Part shown: positions 24,466 to 31,166 of the stretch, in pieces
Position numbering within the stretch: the stretch's first letter is position 1
How the letters are laid out: each line of letters opens with the position of its first letter
IMG/VR virus record: IMGVR_UViG_3300031758_000192
Location: 1 to 39,529 of that record
Reading direction: 5' to 3' (one strand)
Source of the DNA: a virus
DNA: 39,529 bases
The notes under the pieces: model-generated
Databases searched by the model: none
What the model was told of the DNA's origin: nothing
Seen by the model: the letters and a program-made list of their open reading frames with translations, nothing else
Program-made: the position numbers and the translations under genes

Positions 24466-26103
24466 TTAGATTCCGCACTGAGTTGGAAGAGCTGGGAAAG
24501 CAACTGCTGAACAAGTTGAGTTGCAAGTAAAATTCTCAAGCTCACATACTCCACAATTACTCAACCAAGATGTAACATTGAATTCATATGCGGCTGCAGA
24601 ACCAGCATCAGTAAAGATAACTTCTAACAAGTATTGATCATTATCAAATGTTCCAGATGGATTGTTAAATCTAGGGACACTGTGTTGTAAGTAAGTTCTG
24701 TAGTAAAGTGCTTGTCTGTTAACAGCATTTACAATTTGGTTACCTTGAGTAATTTCCCGGATTCTGAAATCAGAAGAGAAGAAATTTTGTCTGTAAGACT
24801 CAGAAAGAATGATGTCTCTAAGAACTGATTCTCCAAGACCCATTGCTTGAGATCCTAAACACTCATTAACAACACAAATTCCTGTAAATTCACATGGATC
24901 ACCATTTAAATCTACTTCACTTGGATATAAATTAACTGGTTGTTTCTCATAGAAGTCAGAAATTTGGAAAGTACAATCTCCAAATCTTGTATCAACATAA
25001 GCACCATTAAGAATTAAACCAGCACATGCACCTACGACATGTCCTGGAGATACATAGTTATCCCAAGTACCAGCACCAACTGAAGCTAAGAAAGCAGCAT
25101 TTGTTCCTGGAGCATACCAAATAACACCAGCCTCATCTTGAATAGCAATCTGAATGAATGGAGATACAATTGGAGAGTTTAATAAGTCATTAGCCCAAAG
25201 GATCATTACCTCAGTTGAGTCAACTGCAACTGGAGCAATAGCTCCTGCTGGACAACATCCTGTGTAAGCTGTAGCAGTATAGTATGCATTGTGATCTAAG
25301 AATCTTAATGCAGGAGAACCTTTAACATCTAAACGAAGATTATAAGTCTCACCACATAAGAATTCTTTACAACAGTTTGTTCCAGGGATAACTGGATCAA
25401 TTGGAGCTGTAACAGTTAACACATCAATAGTAGCATCATTGTTACCACCAACAATAGTTAATGTATCACCAATAGTATATCCTTTACCTGGAGAAAGAAC
25501 ACTAACAGCAGTAACTGCATTAGCTGCAACAGTAATTTCTACGATTAATCCTTCTCCACTTCCACCTGTTACAATAGTTGTAGAAGTACCATTAGTATAA
25601 CCAGTACCACCAACCAATGAACCAGCATCAAGTGTAAGAACACCACCACCAACACTAGCATAAGTAGAACCAACGTGTACTACATTATTAGTAGGAAGAC
25701 AAGAATCTACACTATAGAATCTAGATACATATCTAGGATTGATAAGTTTAGATTTGTTAGTCTCTTGGTATCCACCTAAGAAAGGACTAATTCTGTCTTG
25801 GCAGTAGATAGCAGAACCTACTAAGTAAAGTGGACAACAAGATGCAAGATCACCAGGAGTTGCAGAAATCAAATCTCTAGTAAATAGACCAACATAGTTG
25901 TTCTCATAGTTACCATTGATTGGAGTAGATGCAGCAGCAATTTGATTTAAAGCATAAGTTGGTAAACTACCTGTAGTCATATAACCACCAGTTGCACTAG
26001 CATTACCTAAAGAATTTCCAGAAGGATCTGTGATCGGAACTCCAACAATGTTAGCTCCTGTAGCAAGAAACGTTTTCTTAAACGCATGATTAAAATAAGC
26101 CAT
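24466..26103 (-). CDS. Abundant structural protein with glycine-rich inserted domain
   Basis: A 545-residue protein starting MAYFNHAFKKTFLATG. Its codon use is visibly richer in G+C than the tail genes, like the major capsid gene, and it has its own upstream AT-rich motif and downstream hairpin terminator; together these suggest high expression. Residues about 150-233 form a glycine-rich beta insert (GGTGYTNGT...VTGGSGEG...LSPGKGYTIGDTLTI) of a kind also seen in decoration or tail proteins of other marine-type phages. The flanking parts are Cys-containing (CCPLY, NCCKEFLC, TGCCPAG, C-terminal NCGVCELENFTCNSTC). I infer a major appendage, tail or decoration protein. It lies between a Dps-like gene and a conserved 189-residue gene. 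Family not recognised, so the exact site in the virion is open. Confidence 0.65.
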   Translation of the reverse strand: MAYFNHAFKKTFLATGANIVGVPITDPSGNSLGNASATGGYMTTGSLPTYALNQIAAASTPINGNYENNYVGLFTRDLISATPGDLASCCPLYLVGSAIYCQDRISPFLGGYQETNKSKLINPRYVSRFYSVDSCLPTNNVVHVGSTYASVGGGVLTLDAGSLVGGTGYTNGTSTTIVTGGSGEGLIVEITVAANAVTAVSVLSPGKGYTIGDTLTIVGGNNDATIDVLTVTAPIDPVIPGTNCCKEFLCGETYNLRLDVKGSPALRFLDHNAYYTATAYTGCCPAGAIAPVAVDSTEVMILWANDLLNSPIVSPFIQIAIQDEAGVIWYAPGTNAAFLASVGAGTWDNYVSPGHVVGACAGLILNGAYVDTRFGDCTFQISDFYEKQPVNLYPSEVDLNGDPCEFTGICVVNECLGSQAMGLGESVLRDIILSESYRQNFFSSDFRIREITQGNQIVNAVNRQALYYRTYLQHSVPRFNNPSGTFDNDQYLLEVIFTDAGSAAAYEFNVTSWLSNCGVCELENFTCNSTCSAVAFPALPTQCGI

Positions 26104-26135
26104 TTTTTTAAATTTTAGTTAAACATATATATTAT

Positions 26136-26153
26136 AATATAGTAAAAATATCT
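26136..26153 (-). promoter_or_regulatory. Promoter-like AT-rich motif upstream of abundant structural gene
   Basis: The minus strand reads AGATATTTTTACTATATT, followed by ATAATATATAT and then an A-rich leader to the ATG at 26103. It matches the motif at 1934-1951 at 15 of 18 positions. A promoter here would fit a gene ending in its own terminator. Inferred. Confidence 0.35.
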
Positions 26154-26165
26154 GTAACTCCAAAA

Positions 26166-26624
26166 TTATTTTAAGAAAAGTAATTTGTACTTTCCGGAGT
26201 TAATAGTATCTTTTACAGTATCCAATGAATTTACAATTTCAGAGTAAGGCATTTTAGCTTGTAGGCTATTAATCATTTGATACATATCTCTAAGATATGC
26301 TATACCTTCTTCTACTGTATTCAATGTTCTTGGAGCTGACTCTTTATAGTCAAGTAATTTTTCTGATGCTCCTTGATATCCTTCAGCAAGATCATCGGCA
26401 TGTCCAGGTAGTGCATCATATAATTCATTAAGTGCTTTATGAGCAGCATATGATCCGGTCCCTTTTACTTTTAAGTGAAGTTTATGAATACTAGTTGCAG
26501 CATTCATTAATTCTGATACACAAGCTGCTGTCATTGTATCACAATTTGCAGATCCTCCTGTCGGAGCACTTGAATAAGATGCTGATGTCATAGCATCTCT
26601 TTTTAACATTCTAGGTTTTTCCAT
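26166..26624 (-). CDS. Dps/ferritin-like protein (DUF5856-type)
   Basis: A 152-residue, largely helical protein. Residues about 43-82 show A-x-x-IHKLHLKVKG-x-GSY-x-AHKALNELYDALP-x-HADDLAEG-x-QG. This is the conserved pattern (H-x2-HL-x2-KG ... H-x-AL-x3-Y-x2-L ... D-x-LAE) of the small phage family I know as DUF5856, which resembles the Dps branch of ferritin-like proteins. In Dps the corresponding His/Asp/Glu residues bind iron at a subunit interface. The following helix (LNTVEEGIAYLRDMYQMINSLQ) fits the third and fourth helices of a four-helix bundle. It sits between a connector gene and an abundant virion gene, so it may be a virion or DNA-protecting protein. Family recognition is by memory of the pattern; iron binding is untested. 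Confidence 0.65.
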   Translation of the reverse strand: MEKPRMLKRDAMTSASYSSAPTGGSANCDTMTAACVSELMNAATSIHKLHLKVKGTGSYAAHKALNELYDALPGHADDLAEGYQGASEKLLDYKESAPRTLNTVEEGIAYLRDMYQMINSLQAKMPYSEIVNSLDTVKDTINSGKYKLLFLK

Positions 26625-26629
26625 TTTTA

Positions 26630-27331
26630 TTAGTTGTTACGTTCTGCAGTTTCTGTACCTCTAGAGAATTGGTTTCCAGACTCAATATCTCCAGCTAGTA
26701 TACTAACTGCTTCATCAATTATTACTTCTATTATATCATCTTTAAACTCACATGTAACATTAACAGAAGATTGTAAATTAGTATAAGGGTCTACACATCC
26801 CTGAATTTGAATCTTTCTAGGTTGTCTATAGTATGTAAGTTGAACTTCCGGAATATTAAATTCTCCGTTTGTGTAGATATTTATATTATCATCTATAAGA
26901 GTAGCAAATGTTTCAGCCCATTCAAAACTAGGTTGCTTTAATTTGTCTCTTAAAAGTATAGATACATTTGCTTCTTCAGCAAGATATATTACCATTCTTC
27001 TTTTATCACAACAATCTTTCTGAGCAAATACATCTACTCTTTTCCATTGAAGATAATTTCCAGGGATACTTAAAAATGAATAGTCTCCTTTATCTGTTAA
27101 ATTAGTTATAGTAGTTTTATTAAGAAGAACTTGTAAATCATCTTTTCTTCTGGTAGATTGCTCATCACCTTCTTTAACTACATTAATACCATGCAACTGT
27201 CTTCTAGACCACTCTACTTGGGCTTTATTAAATGCCTCGACTATCTGCCAACATTCTAAGTTGTCATAGTCCTGGCTATCTAATTTATTTAGCCGTTGTT
27301 TAATCTTTACAGTTATAGTACTATTTAACAT
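26630..27331 (-). CDS. Head-tail connector/adaptor-like protein, crAss-like type
   Basis: A 233-residue protein. The N-terminus is helical (VKIKQRLNKLDSQDYDNLECWQIVEAFNKAQVEWSRRQLHG), with the FNKAQ-x-EW-x-R motif I associate with a conserved structural protein of Bacteroidota phages. Next come a beta-rich segment (DYSFLSIPGNYLQWKRVDVFA), a KDCCDKRR turn and a C-terminal region (FKDDIIEVIIDEAVSILAGDIES) with a helix of the kind that closes connector subunits. The size, the helix-beta-helix order and the position after the small head proteins suggest a neck or adaptor role. An alternative is a tail-completion protein. There is no enzymatic motif. It starts two bases before the 94-residue gene stops, in close operon spacing. 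Confidence 0.5.
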   Translation of the reverse strand: MLNSTITVKIKQRLNKLDSQDYDNLECWQIVEAFNKAQVEWSRRQLHGINVVKEGDEQSTRRKDDLQVLLNKTTITNLTDKGDYSFLSIPGNYLQWKRVDVFAQKDCCDKRRMVIYLAEEANVSILLRDKLKQPSFEWAETFATLIDDNINIYTNGEFNIPEVQLTYYRQPRKIQIQGCVDPYTNLQSSVNVTCEFKDDIIEVIIDEAVSILAGDIESGNQFSRGTETAERNN

Positions 27332-27333
27332 TA

Positions 27334-27618
27334 CTATTTATTTTTAGCAATTTTCTTTAAAGTTTTTGCAAGAGCCTTTCTCTTAGGAGTACAAGTAGGT
27401 TTAGTCATAGGTGTACAATATCCTTTATGTGCAGGATTAATTGCTTTCTGAATCCACTTCTTATCAGTTGATCCACCTTTCTTAAACTTAGTTCTGTCAG
27501 GTTCTCTTTCTCCAACAGGAGTATATCCCTGATCTTTGGAAGATCTAATTTTACCAGGATATCCTCTCTGTACTTTTACAGATGCACCAAATTTTGCAGT
27601 AACCTTCTTAGTTGCCAT
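27334..27618 (-). CDS. Small basic virion-module protein with WIQKAI motif
   Basis: A 94-residue, lysine-rich protein. The N-terminal half is a Lys/Arg/Gly linker with one FKKGG motif. The C-terminal half has KKWIQKAI...KGYCTPMTKPTCTPKRKALAK, a segment I have seen in small proteins and protein tails of many environmental phages, usually as WIQKAI-x-x-x-G. The two cysteines in the CTP repeats may form a pair. The strong positive charge suggests binding to DNA or an acidic partner. It belongs to the run of short basic genes downstream of the capsid gene. Exact function unknown. Confidence 0.65.
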   Translation of the reverse strand: MATKKVTAKFGASVKVQRGYPGKIRSSKDQGYTPVGEREPDRTKFKKGGSTDKKWIQKAINPAHKGYCTPMTKPTCTPKRKALAKTLKKIAKNK

Positions 27619-27621
27619 GAC

Positions 27622-27660
27622 TTACTTTTTTACTTTACCTTTATTTCTACAGCTACACAT
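27622..27660 (-). CDS. Possible 12-codon micro-gene (MCSCRNKGKVKK)
   Basis: ATG at 27660 lies two bases after the stop of the 186-residue gene, and the TAA is three bases before the ATG of the 94-residue gene. It would encode a Cys/Lys-rich peptide of 12 residues in an otherwise unexplained 44-base gap of a tightly packed operon. Its placement is right for a gene or for a translational relay between neighbours, but a frame this short can easily arise by chance. Confidence 0.25.
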   Translation of the reverse strand: MCSCRNKGKVKK

Positions 27661-27662
27661 GA

Positions 27663-28223
27663 TTATTTCTTTTTAGATTTTGTCATTCCACCCATTCTGC
27701 TTTTAGGCATATTTTTAGCTTCTACTTTAGCTTGCTTTTTTTCTTGTCTTTTTTTGTATCTCTCTTCGGCTTTTTGAGCTCTACGTTGAATACCTTCTTC
27801 TCTAGTTAAACCAACTAAAGCAGCAAGTGCTCCACCAAATACACCGGCTTGCTTACCAATGCTTTTTCCAGATGGATTTGGATTTTCACCAGTATTTCCA
27901 CCACCTTGATATTTTTTTGTACCACCTTTCTTAAATACTCCTCTTCCTTTAAGAATATCAGCTTTAGTTATTTCACCATCTTTATTCAAATCTGGAAAAC
28001 CTCCTTTAGCCATTTTCTTAACCATTCCACCTTTCTTCATAGTAGGATTAGTTCCCATTTGATTTTTAGAAATATCCGTATTACCATTAGTAGGTCGCAT
28101 TGGTAAACCATTTAATGGAATACCATAATTATAATCTGCGGCACCACCTTTAGCCATCTTTTTTACTTTCTTAACAGGGCCTCCAGCTTTCATTTTGCCA
28201 CAACCCACTTTACAAGTTTTCAT
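27663..28223 (-). CDS. Lys/Gly-rich protein with KGG motifs and EF-hand-like loop
   Basis: A 186-residue, very basic protein. It starts MKTCKVGCGKMKAGG and carries at least five short Lys/Met-Gly-Gly motifs (MKAGG, MAKGG twice, MKKGG, FKKGG). In the middle, 27957-27992 encodes DLNKDGEITKAD, a 12-residue loop with Asp/Asn/Asp at positions 1, 3 and 5, Gly at 6 and a closing Asp, as in an EF-hand or dockerin calcium site. The next residues (ILKGRGVFKKGG) are typical of this environmental phage family. A short hydrophobic segment (AGVFGGALAALVGL) precedes a Lys/Arg/Glu-rich helix and a basic end. I infer a minor head or internal protein, perhaps binding DNA or calcium. No partner is known. Confidence 0.65.
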   Translation of the reverse strand: MKTCKVGCGKMKAGGPVKKVKKMAKGGAADYNYGIPLNGLPMRPTNGNTDISKNQMGTNPTMKKGGMVKKMAKGGFPDLNKDGEITKADILKGRGVFKKGGTKKYQGGGNTGENPNPSGKSIGKQAGVFGGALAALVGLTREEGIQRRAQKAEERYKKRQEKKQAKVEAKNMPKSRMGGMTKSKKK

Positions 28224-28239
28224 AATCTATATATTAAAA

Positions 28240-28521
28240 TTAACAATTCCACTTTCTTAAAGACTTATTAATCCTTGAGTCAGGATCATTAGCTGTCTTT
28301 GAGCTTGTTAGTTTTTTCTTCATCCCAGACATTCTAGCGCAAAAGCTTTTTCTTCTGTTAGCATCTTTACTTCCGGCTTTTAGTTTTGATGGTTTAGTAG
28401 TAACAGCTGTCTTAAGTTTACTTCCGGGATTAGCTGCTCTGTAAGATGCTACGCCTTTAGCATTAAGACCTCCTTCTGGATTCTTACCTTCTTTTCTTTG
28501 CCATGCTGGAGACTTTGCCAT
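28240..28521 (-). CDS. Small basic conserved phage protein (DUF6321-like)
   Basis: A 93-residue protein starting MAKSPAWQRKEGKNPEGGLN. It shows AWQRKEGKNPEGGLNAKG, RRKSFCARMSGMKKKLTS and NDPDSRINKSLRKWNC, three blocks I recognise as the highly conserved signature of the small phage family DUF6321. Members are basic and occur next to head genes in many tailed phages; their role is not established to my knowledge. Its start lies 38 bases inside the end of the upstream 96-residue gene, a larger overlap than elsewhere here. The conserved block begins only about six residues after this ATG and no later in-frame ATG fits, so I keep the start. Confidence 0.8.
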   Translation of the reverse strand: MAKSPAWQRKEGKNPEGGLNAKGVASYRAANPGSKLKTAVTTKPSKLKAGSKDANRRKSFCARMSGMKKKLTSSKTANDPDSRINKSLRKWNC

Positions 28522-28774
28522 TTCCTTTTCCTTTATATTTATAATCAGGGTTATCCTTATGCCATTTCTTTGTAGCAGCTACACCCTGCGCAACTGTCTT
28601 GGCTTTACCTTTTGCAGTAAGATCAATTGTATCCCACTGACCTTTATCTTTAGTAGGATGATTAACCATTATATGGCCAATCTTCCCTTCACCTTTTTTT
28701 GTAGTCTTCTTGTAGACTACATGTTTTTCTCCACCGGCAGTAACTTTTACTTTCTTTGTTTTTGCCTGTGCCAT
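28484..28774 (-). CDS. Small basic head-module protein
   Basis: A 96-residue, Lys/Gly-rich protein. It contains HVVYKKTTKKGEGKIGHIMVNHPTKDKG in overlapping short blocks, then WDTIDLT and VAATKKWHKDNPDYKYKGKGNG. The middle resembles a small beta domain and the end is a flexible basic tail. It starts two bases after the 79-residue gene stops and its last 38 bases overlap the next gene. It is one of several consecutive positively charged small proteins downstream of the capsid gene, which suggests a role inside or on the head, such as DNA contact. Family not recognised. Confidence 0.6.
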   Translation of the reverse strand: MAQAKTKKVKVTAGGEKHVVYKKTTKKGEGKIGHIMVNHPTKDKGQWDTIDLTAKGKAKTVAQGVAATKKWHKDNPDYKYKGKGNGKVSSMAKKRR

Positions 28775-28776
28775 TA

Positions 28777-29016
28777 TTAAAACTTTTTACCAGCAGCAAT
28801 ACTATTAAATTCTTTTGCTTTTTCAGCAGCAAGTCTTTTTACATCATTCATGAGCTTAGCATTCTTCTGAATCTCAGCAGCTCTTTGTAATGTAGACATA
28901 GCAGATTCAATTTCCCATTTTCTCATGTCTGCTTTGCTACCACCTAAAATAGAAATACCAACTGAAGAAGATGACTTCTTAGCTGGTGTTGATTTTGTTG
29001 TTTTTTTAATTGCCAT
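28777..29016 (-). CDS. Small basic protein with helical C-terminus
   Basis: A 79-residue protein with a Lys/Ser/Thr-rich flexible N-terminus (MAIKKTTKSTPAKKSSSS), a short SVGISILGGSKADMRKW segment and a long amphipathic helix (ESAMSTLQRAAEIQKNAKLM, then KRLAAEKAKEF). The tail-plus-helix shape is that of a small DNA- or partner-binding protein. It is in close operon spacing (two bases) on both sides. No family was recognised and no function can be read from the sequence. Confidence 0.6.
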   Translation of the reverse strand: MAIKKTTKSTPAKKSSSSVGISILGGSKADMRKWEIESAMSTLQRAAEIQKNAKLMNDVKRLAAEKAKEFNSIAAGKKF

Positions 29017-29018
29017 AA

Positions 29019-29357
29019 CTATACATTTTTAACTCTTCTACCCATTCCTACTCTTGACTTCTCAGCTTTCTTAGCAGCTAGTTTAGAAGGAGATAGTTCA
29101 TATTTTGTTTTTGGTGTATCTTTAGATACTCTTTTTGTAGGCCGGCAGTATTCATTTTTACCACCGGCACCACAAGCTTTTCCTGATTTAGTATCTTGCC
29201 ACTTTTCTGCTTGCCATCTTTTTAGCTCTGCACCCTTCTCAGTTTTTCTTACTTGACCTTTACCTTTACGGCATTTGGCAATAGCTTGAGAAGCCCTTGC
29301 TGAAGGAAACACAGCATACCGCGCTTTTACACTATGATAGCAAGAATCTTTAGGCAT
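29019..29357 (-). CDS. Small basic conserved phage protein (DUF5872-like)
   Basis: A 112-residue, very basic protein. The N-terminus CYHSVKARYAVFPSARASQA followed by IAKCRKGKG matches the pattern CYHKVKxRYxxxPSAxASxALxxCRKxG, which I associate with the small phage family DUF5872. A Trp-rich block (ELKRWQAEKWQDTKSGKACG) and CRPTKRVSKDTPKT follow, ending in a Lys/Arg-rich tail. The conserved cysteines (about residues 6 and 29, plus the CGAGG and YCRP sites) could bind metal. Small proteins of this kind recur near head genes of environmental phages. The role is unknown and the family call is by memory. Confidence 0.7.
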   Translation of the reverse strand: MPKDSCYHSVKARYAVFPSARASQAIAKCRKGKGQVRKTEKGAELKRWQAEKWQDTKSGKACGAGGKNEYCRPTKRVSKDTPKTKYELSPSKLAAKKAEKSRVGMGRRVKNV

Positions 29358-29359
29358 GA

Positions 29360-30055
29360 CTATTTCTTTTTAGTACCACCCATTTTCATCATGCCTGGTT
29401 TCATAGAAGCTCCATACATTGCTTTAGGTTTAGCACCACCTGATTTCATTGTCATACCATATTTAGCTTTAGGAACAGCATTTTTAGGAGCAACACTAGT
29501 TCCACCAACTTTACCTTTTGCTACTTTAGATGCAGATGCTTTAGGATTGGTTCCAGACTTAACACCTTTACTACCAGCTTTTTTAATTGCCTGTACTTTA
29601 GCATTTGAATTAACCATACCACCAGTTTTCATTTTTTTCATAGAACCTCCTTTTTTAAAATCTGGATTATTAGTTGTTGGATAATATTCGCCATCCTTGT
29701 TTTCATTTTTTACTTTATTCCAACTTTGAACATTTGGGTCATTTGATCTTAAATAATTTTCATCATTTCTTCTATAATATGCTTCTACACCTTTAGGACT
29801 AATATATCCTGTTTTCTTAGTTCCTTGTCCTTCCATTATAGGAGCTTTACCAACTGTAGATGGATATCTTTCATCCATGGCCTTTGTTTCTTTTTCATTG
29901 ATTGGTCCAGAATATATATTTTTATCTTTTGATGCTGGTGGTAAATCAGAAGCAGCATATGGTCCAACCTGAATACCAGGTTGAGCTTTTCTTAAAGGTT
30001 TTTTTGCACCGCCTTTTTTCATTAGTGGTTTTTTAATTATTTTTTTAGTTGCCAT
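29360..30055 (-). CDS. Lys-rich protein with repeated GG motifs
   Basis: A 231-residue, basic, low-complexity protein with at least five motifs of the type Met/Phe-Lys-Lys-Gly-Gly (LMKKGG, FKKGG, MKTGG, MKSGG, MKMGG). The C-terminal 90 residues are an array of Ala/Lys/Gly/Ser with near repeats (AKYGMTMKSGG and AMYGASMKPGM). The N-terminal region has QPGIQVGPYAASDLPP and a Tyr/Asn-rich part (VEAYYRRNDENYLRSNDP). It resembles protamine- or histone-tail-like composition, suggesting contact with packaged DNA, or an unstructured partner-binding protein. It is the first gene of the small basic cluster, 12 bases after the 341-residue gene. No family recognised. Confidence 0.6.
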   Translation of the reverse strand: MATKKIIKKPLMKKGGAKKPLRKAQPGIQVGPYAASDLPPASKDKNIYSGPINEKETKAMDERYPSTVGKAPIMEGQGTKKTGYISPKGVEAYYRRNDENYLRSNDPNVQSWNKVKNENKDGEYYPTTNNPDFKKGGSMKKMKTGGMVNSNAKVQAIKKAGSKGVKSGTNPKASASKVAKGKVGGTSVAPKNAVPKAKYGMTMKSGGAKPKAMYGASMKPGMMKMGGTKKK

Positions 30056-30067
30056 TTTATTTTAATT

Positions 30068-31093
30068 TTATGAGTTCCATAGTTTTTCAACAGAAGTTGT
30101 AAGATCTTTAAGAACATCCTCATTAAGTGGGTTCTTCAAGTACTCCACAACATCTGATACATTTCTACCAAGTAAGCTATTTGACTTAGCATGATAAATA
30201 TGACCATCTGCCTTACTAATAATATACTTAAAAAATACGGAATCACGAACAACTGATTTAATTTTTAGTGTTTCCATATCCATATTTACTGCATCCATGA
30301 AAGATTTTGCTGCTCTTTCTTTGTTGCTTTCTCCACCTTCACCATTTATGTACATATCCATGTTTTCATAAAGGACATCATTTGGAGTAGATTTTCTATA
30401 CTGCGTGCTGTTAATATCTACAACTTTAGCAACATAGAATAGTTTTGTACTGTTCTTATCAAATAACTTCTGCAACTCAGAAAGTGCTTTGTTACGCATT
30501 TTCTTGTACTCAGTTCTGATCATCACAGTTTCTTCTTCTTTATCTAAATAAAATTTAGGCGGTTTAGCTTTTGATCTTGCATCTTCATAGCTTTTTGCTA
30601 TAATTGAAAATCCTCCAGCTTCAATAGCATAAATTTTAATTCTATCAAAAGGATCTTTTGGATCTAGATATAATGGCTCATTACCACATTTAATATCTAT
30701 TTTATTCCAGAAATCTTTGTTATTTGGACCAAGTAATTTTACTTTATTCCAAAAATCTTTATCTTCAATATCAAGAACATTTGCTGCTAGTTCTCTTTCT
30801 AGCTCAGCAACTGCTGTTCTGATTTCTCTGATTTTTGCTTTTCTTTGATCTTCTGGTAATGTTTTAATCTCAGGTGCAAATTCATTTAGACCTGTGATAT
30901 ATCTAATTACTCCATTAACTTCTAAACAAGCTAATTGCTCATGGTGCTTTACACCATCAAACAATACTTGTTCATAAATTTCTAATCCCATGTTAGATGA
31001 GTTTCTATCAAAGAACGTTCTTACAGCAATAGCTGTTTTTCTTGCGGTAGCTGCTTTATTAAGTTCTACCATTGTAAATCCTGTACTTTCCAT
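30068..31093 (-). CDS. Conserved protein downstream of capsid gene, role unknown
   Basis: A 341-residue protein read after the capsid terminator, starting MESTGFTMVELNKAATARKT. It is mostly alpha/beta with many charged residues. A helical stretch (about 80-108: DQRKAKIREIRTAVAELERE) leads into two nearby copies of KDFWNK (KDFWNKVKLLGPN and KDFWNKIDIKCGN), then a segment with DPKDPFDRIKIYAIE. Later parts (MRNKALSELQKLFDKNSTKLFYVAKVVD, and HIYHAKSNSLLGRNVSDVVEYL) look structured, not fibrous. There is no motif for a protease, nuclease or nucleotide binding. Its position between the capsid gene and the basic small genes suggests a head-associated or assembly role. I do not recognise the family. 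Confidence 0.6.
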   Translation of the reverse strand: MESTGFTMVELNKAATARKTAIAVRTFFDRNSSNMGLEIYEQVLFDGVKHHEQLACLEVNGVIRYITGLNEFAPEIKTLPEDQRKAKIREIRTAVAELERELAANVLDIEDKDFWNKVKLLGPNNKDFWNKIDIKCGNEPLYLDPKDPFDRIKIYAIEAGGFSIIAKSYEDARSKAKPPKFYLDKEEETVMIRTEYKKMRNKALSELQKLFDKNSTKLFYVAKVVDINSTQYRKSTPNDVLYENMDMYINGEGGESNKERAAKSFMDAVNMDMETLKIKSVVRDSVFFKYIISKADGHIYHAKSNSLLGRNVSDVVEYLKNPLNEDVLKDLTTSVEKLWNS

Positions 31094-31107
31094 TTTTTGT
31101 TGGTTTT
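31094..31107 (-). promoter_or_regulatory. ACCAACAAA-type leader, no Shine-Dalgarno
   Basis: The bases before the ATG at 31093 read AAAACCAACAAAAA, almost the same as before the ATG at 34056 (AAAACCAACAAAC) and like the doubled copy at 23801-23819. No purine-rich Shine-Dalgarno is present, which fits Bacteroidota-type initiation. Confidence 0.35.
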
Positions 31108-31128
31108 AAAATTTAAAAATAAGTAAAA

Positions 31129-31152
31129 AGAGGGAGATATTACTCTCCCTCT
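31129..31152 (-). terminator. Hairpin terminator of the major capsid gene
   Basis: On the minus strand AGAGGGAGA pairs perfectly with TCTCCCTCT (nine pairs, six-base loop), followed by TTTTACTT. It begins 14 bases after the capsid stop. Intrinsic terminator by structure. Confidence 0.85.
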
Positions 31153-31166
31153 CATACTTTGATCTA

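Noticed and set aside
29334-29684. A 116-codon plus-strand open frame
   Set aside because: It lies opposite the Lys-rich 231-residue and DUF5872-like genes and is hydrophobic only because it is the antisense of Lys/Gly codons. No other plus-strand gene exists here.
31129-31152. Hairpin after the capsid gene as a DGR element
   Set aside because: The capsid gene shows no NNC codon run or lectin-like tip; the hairpin with its T tract is a plain terminator.
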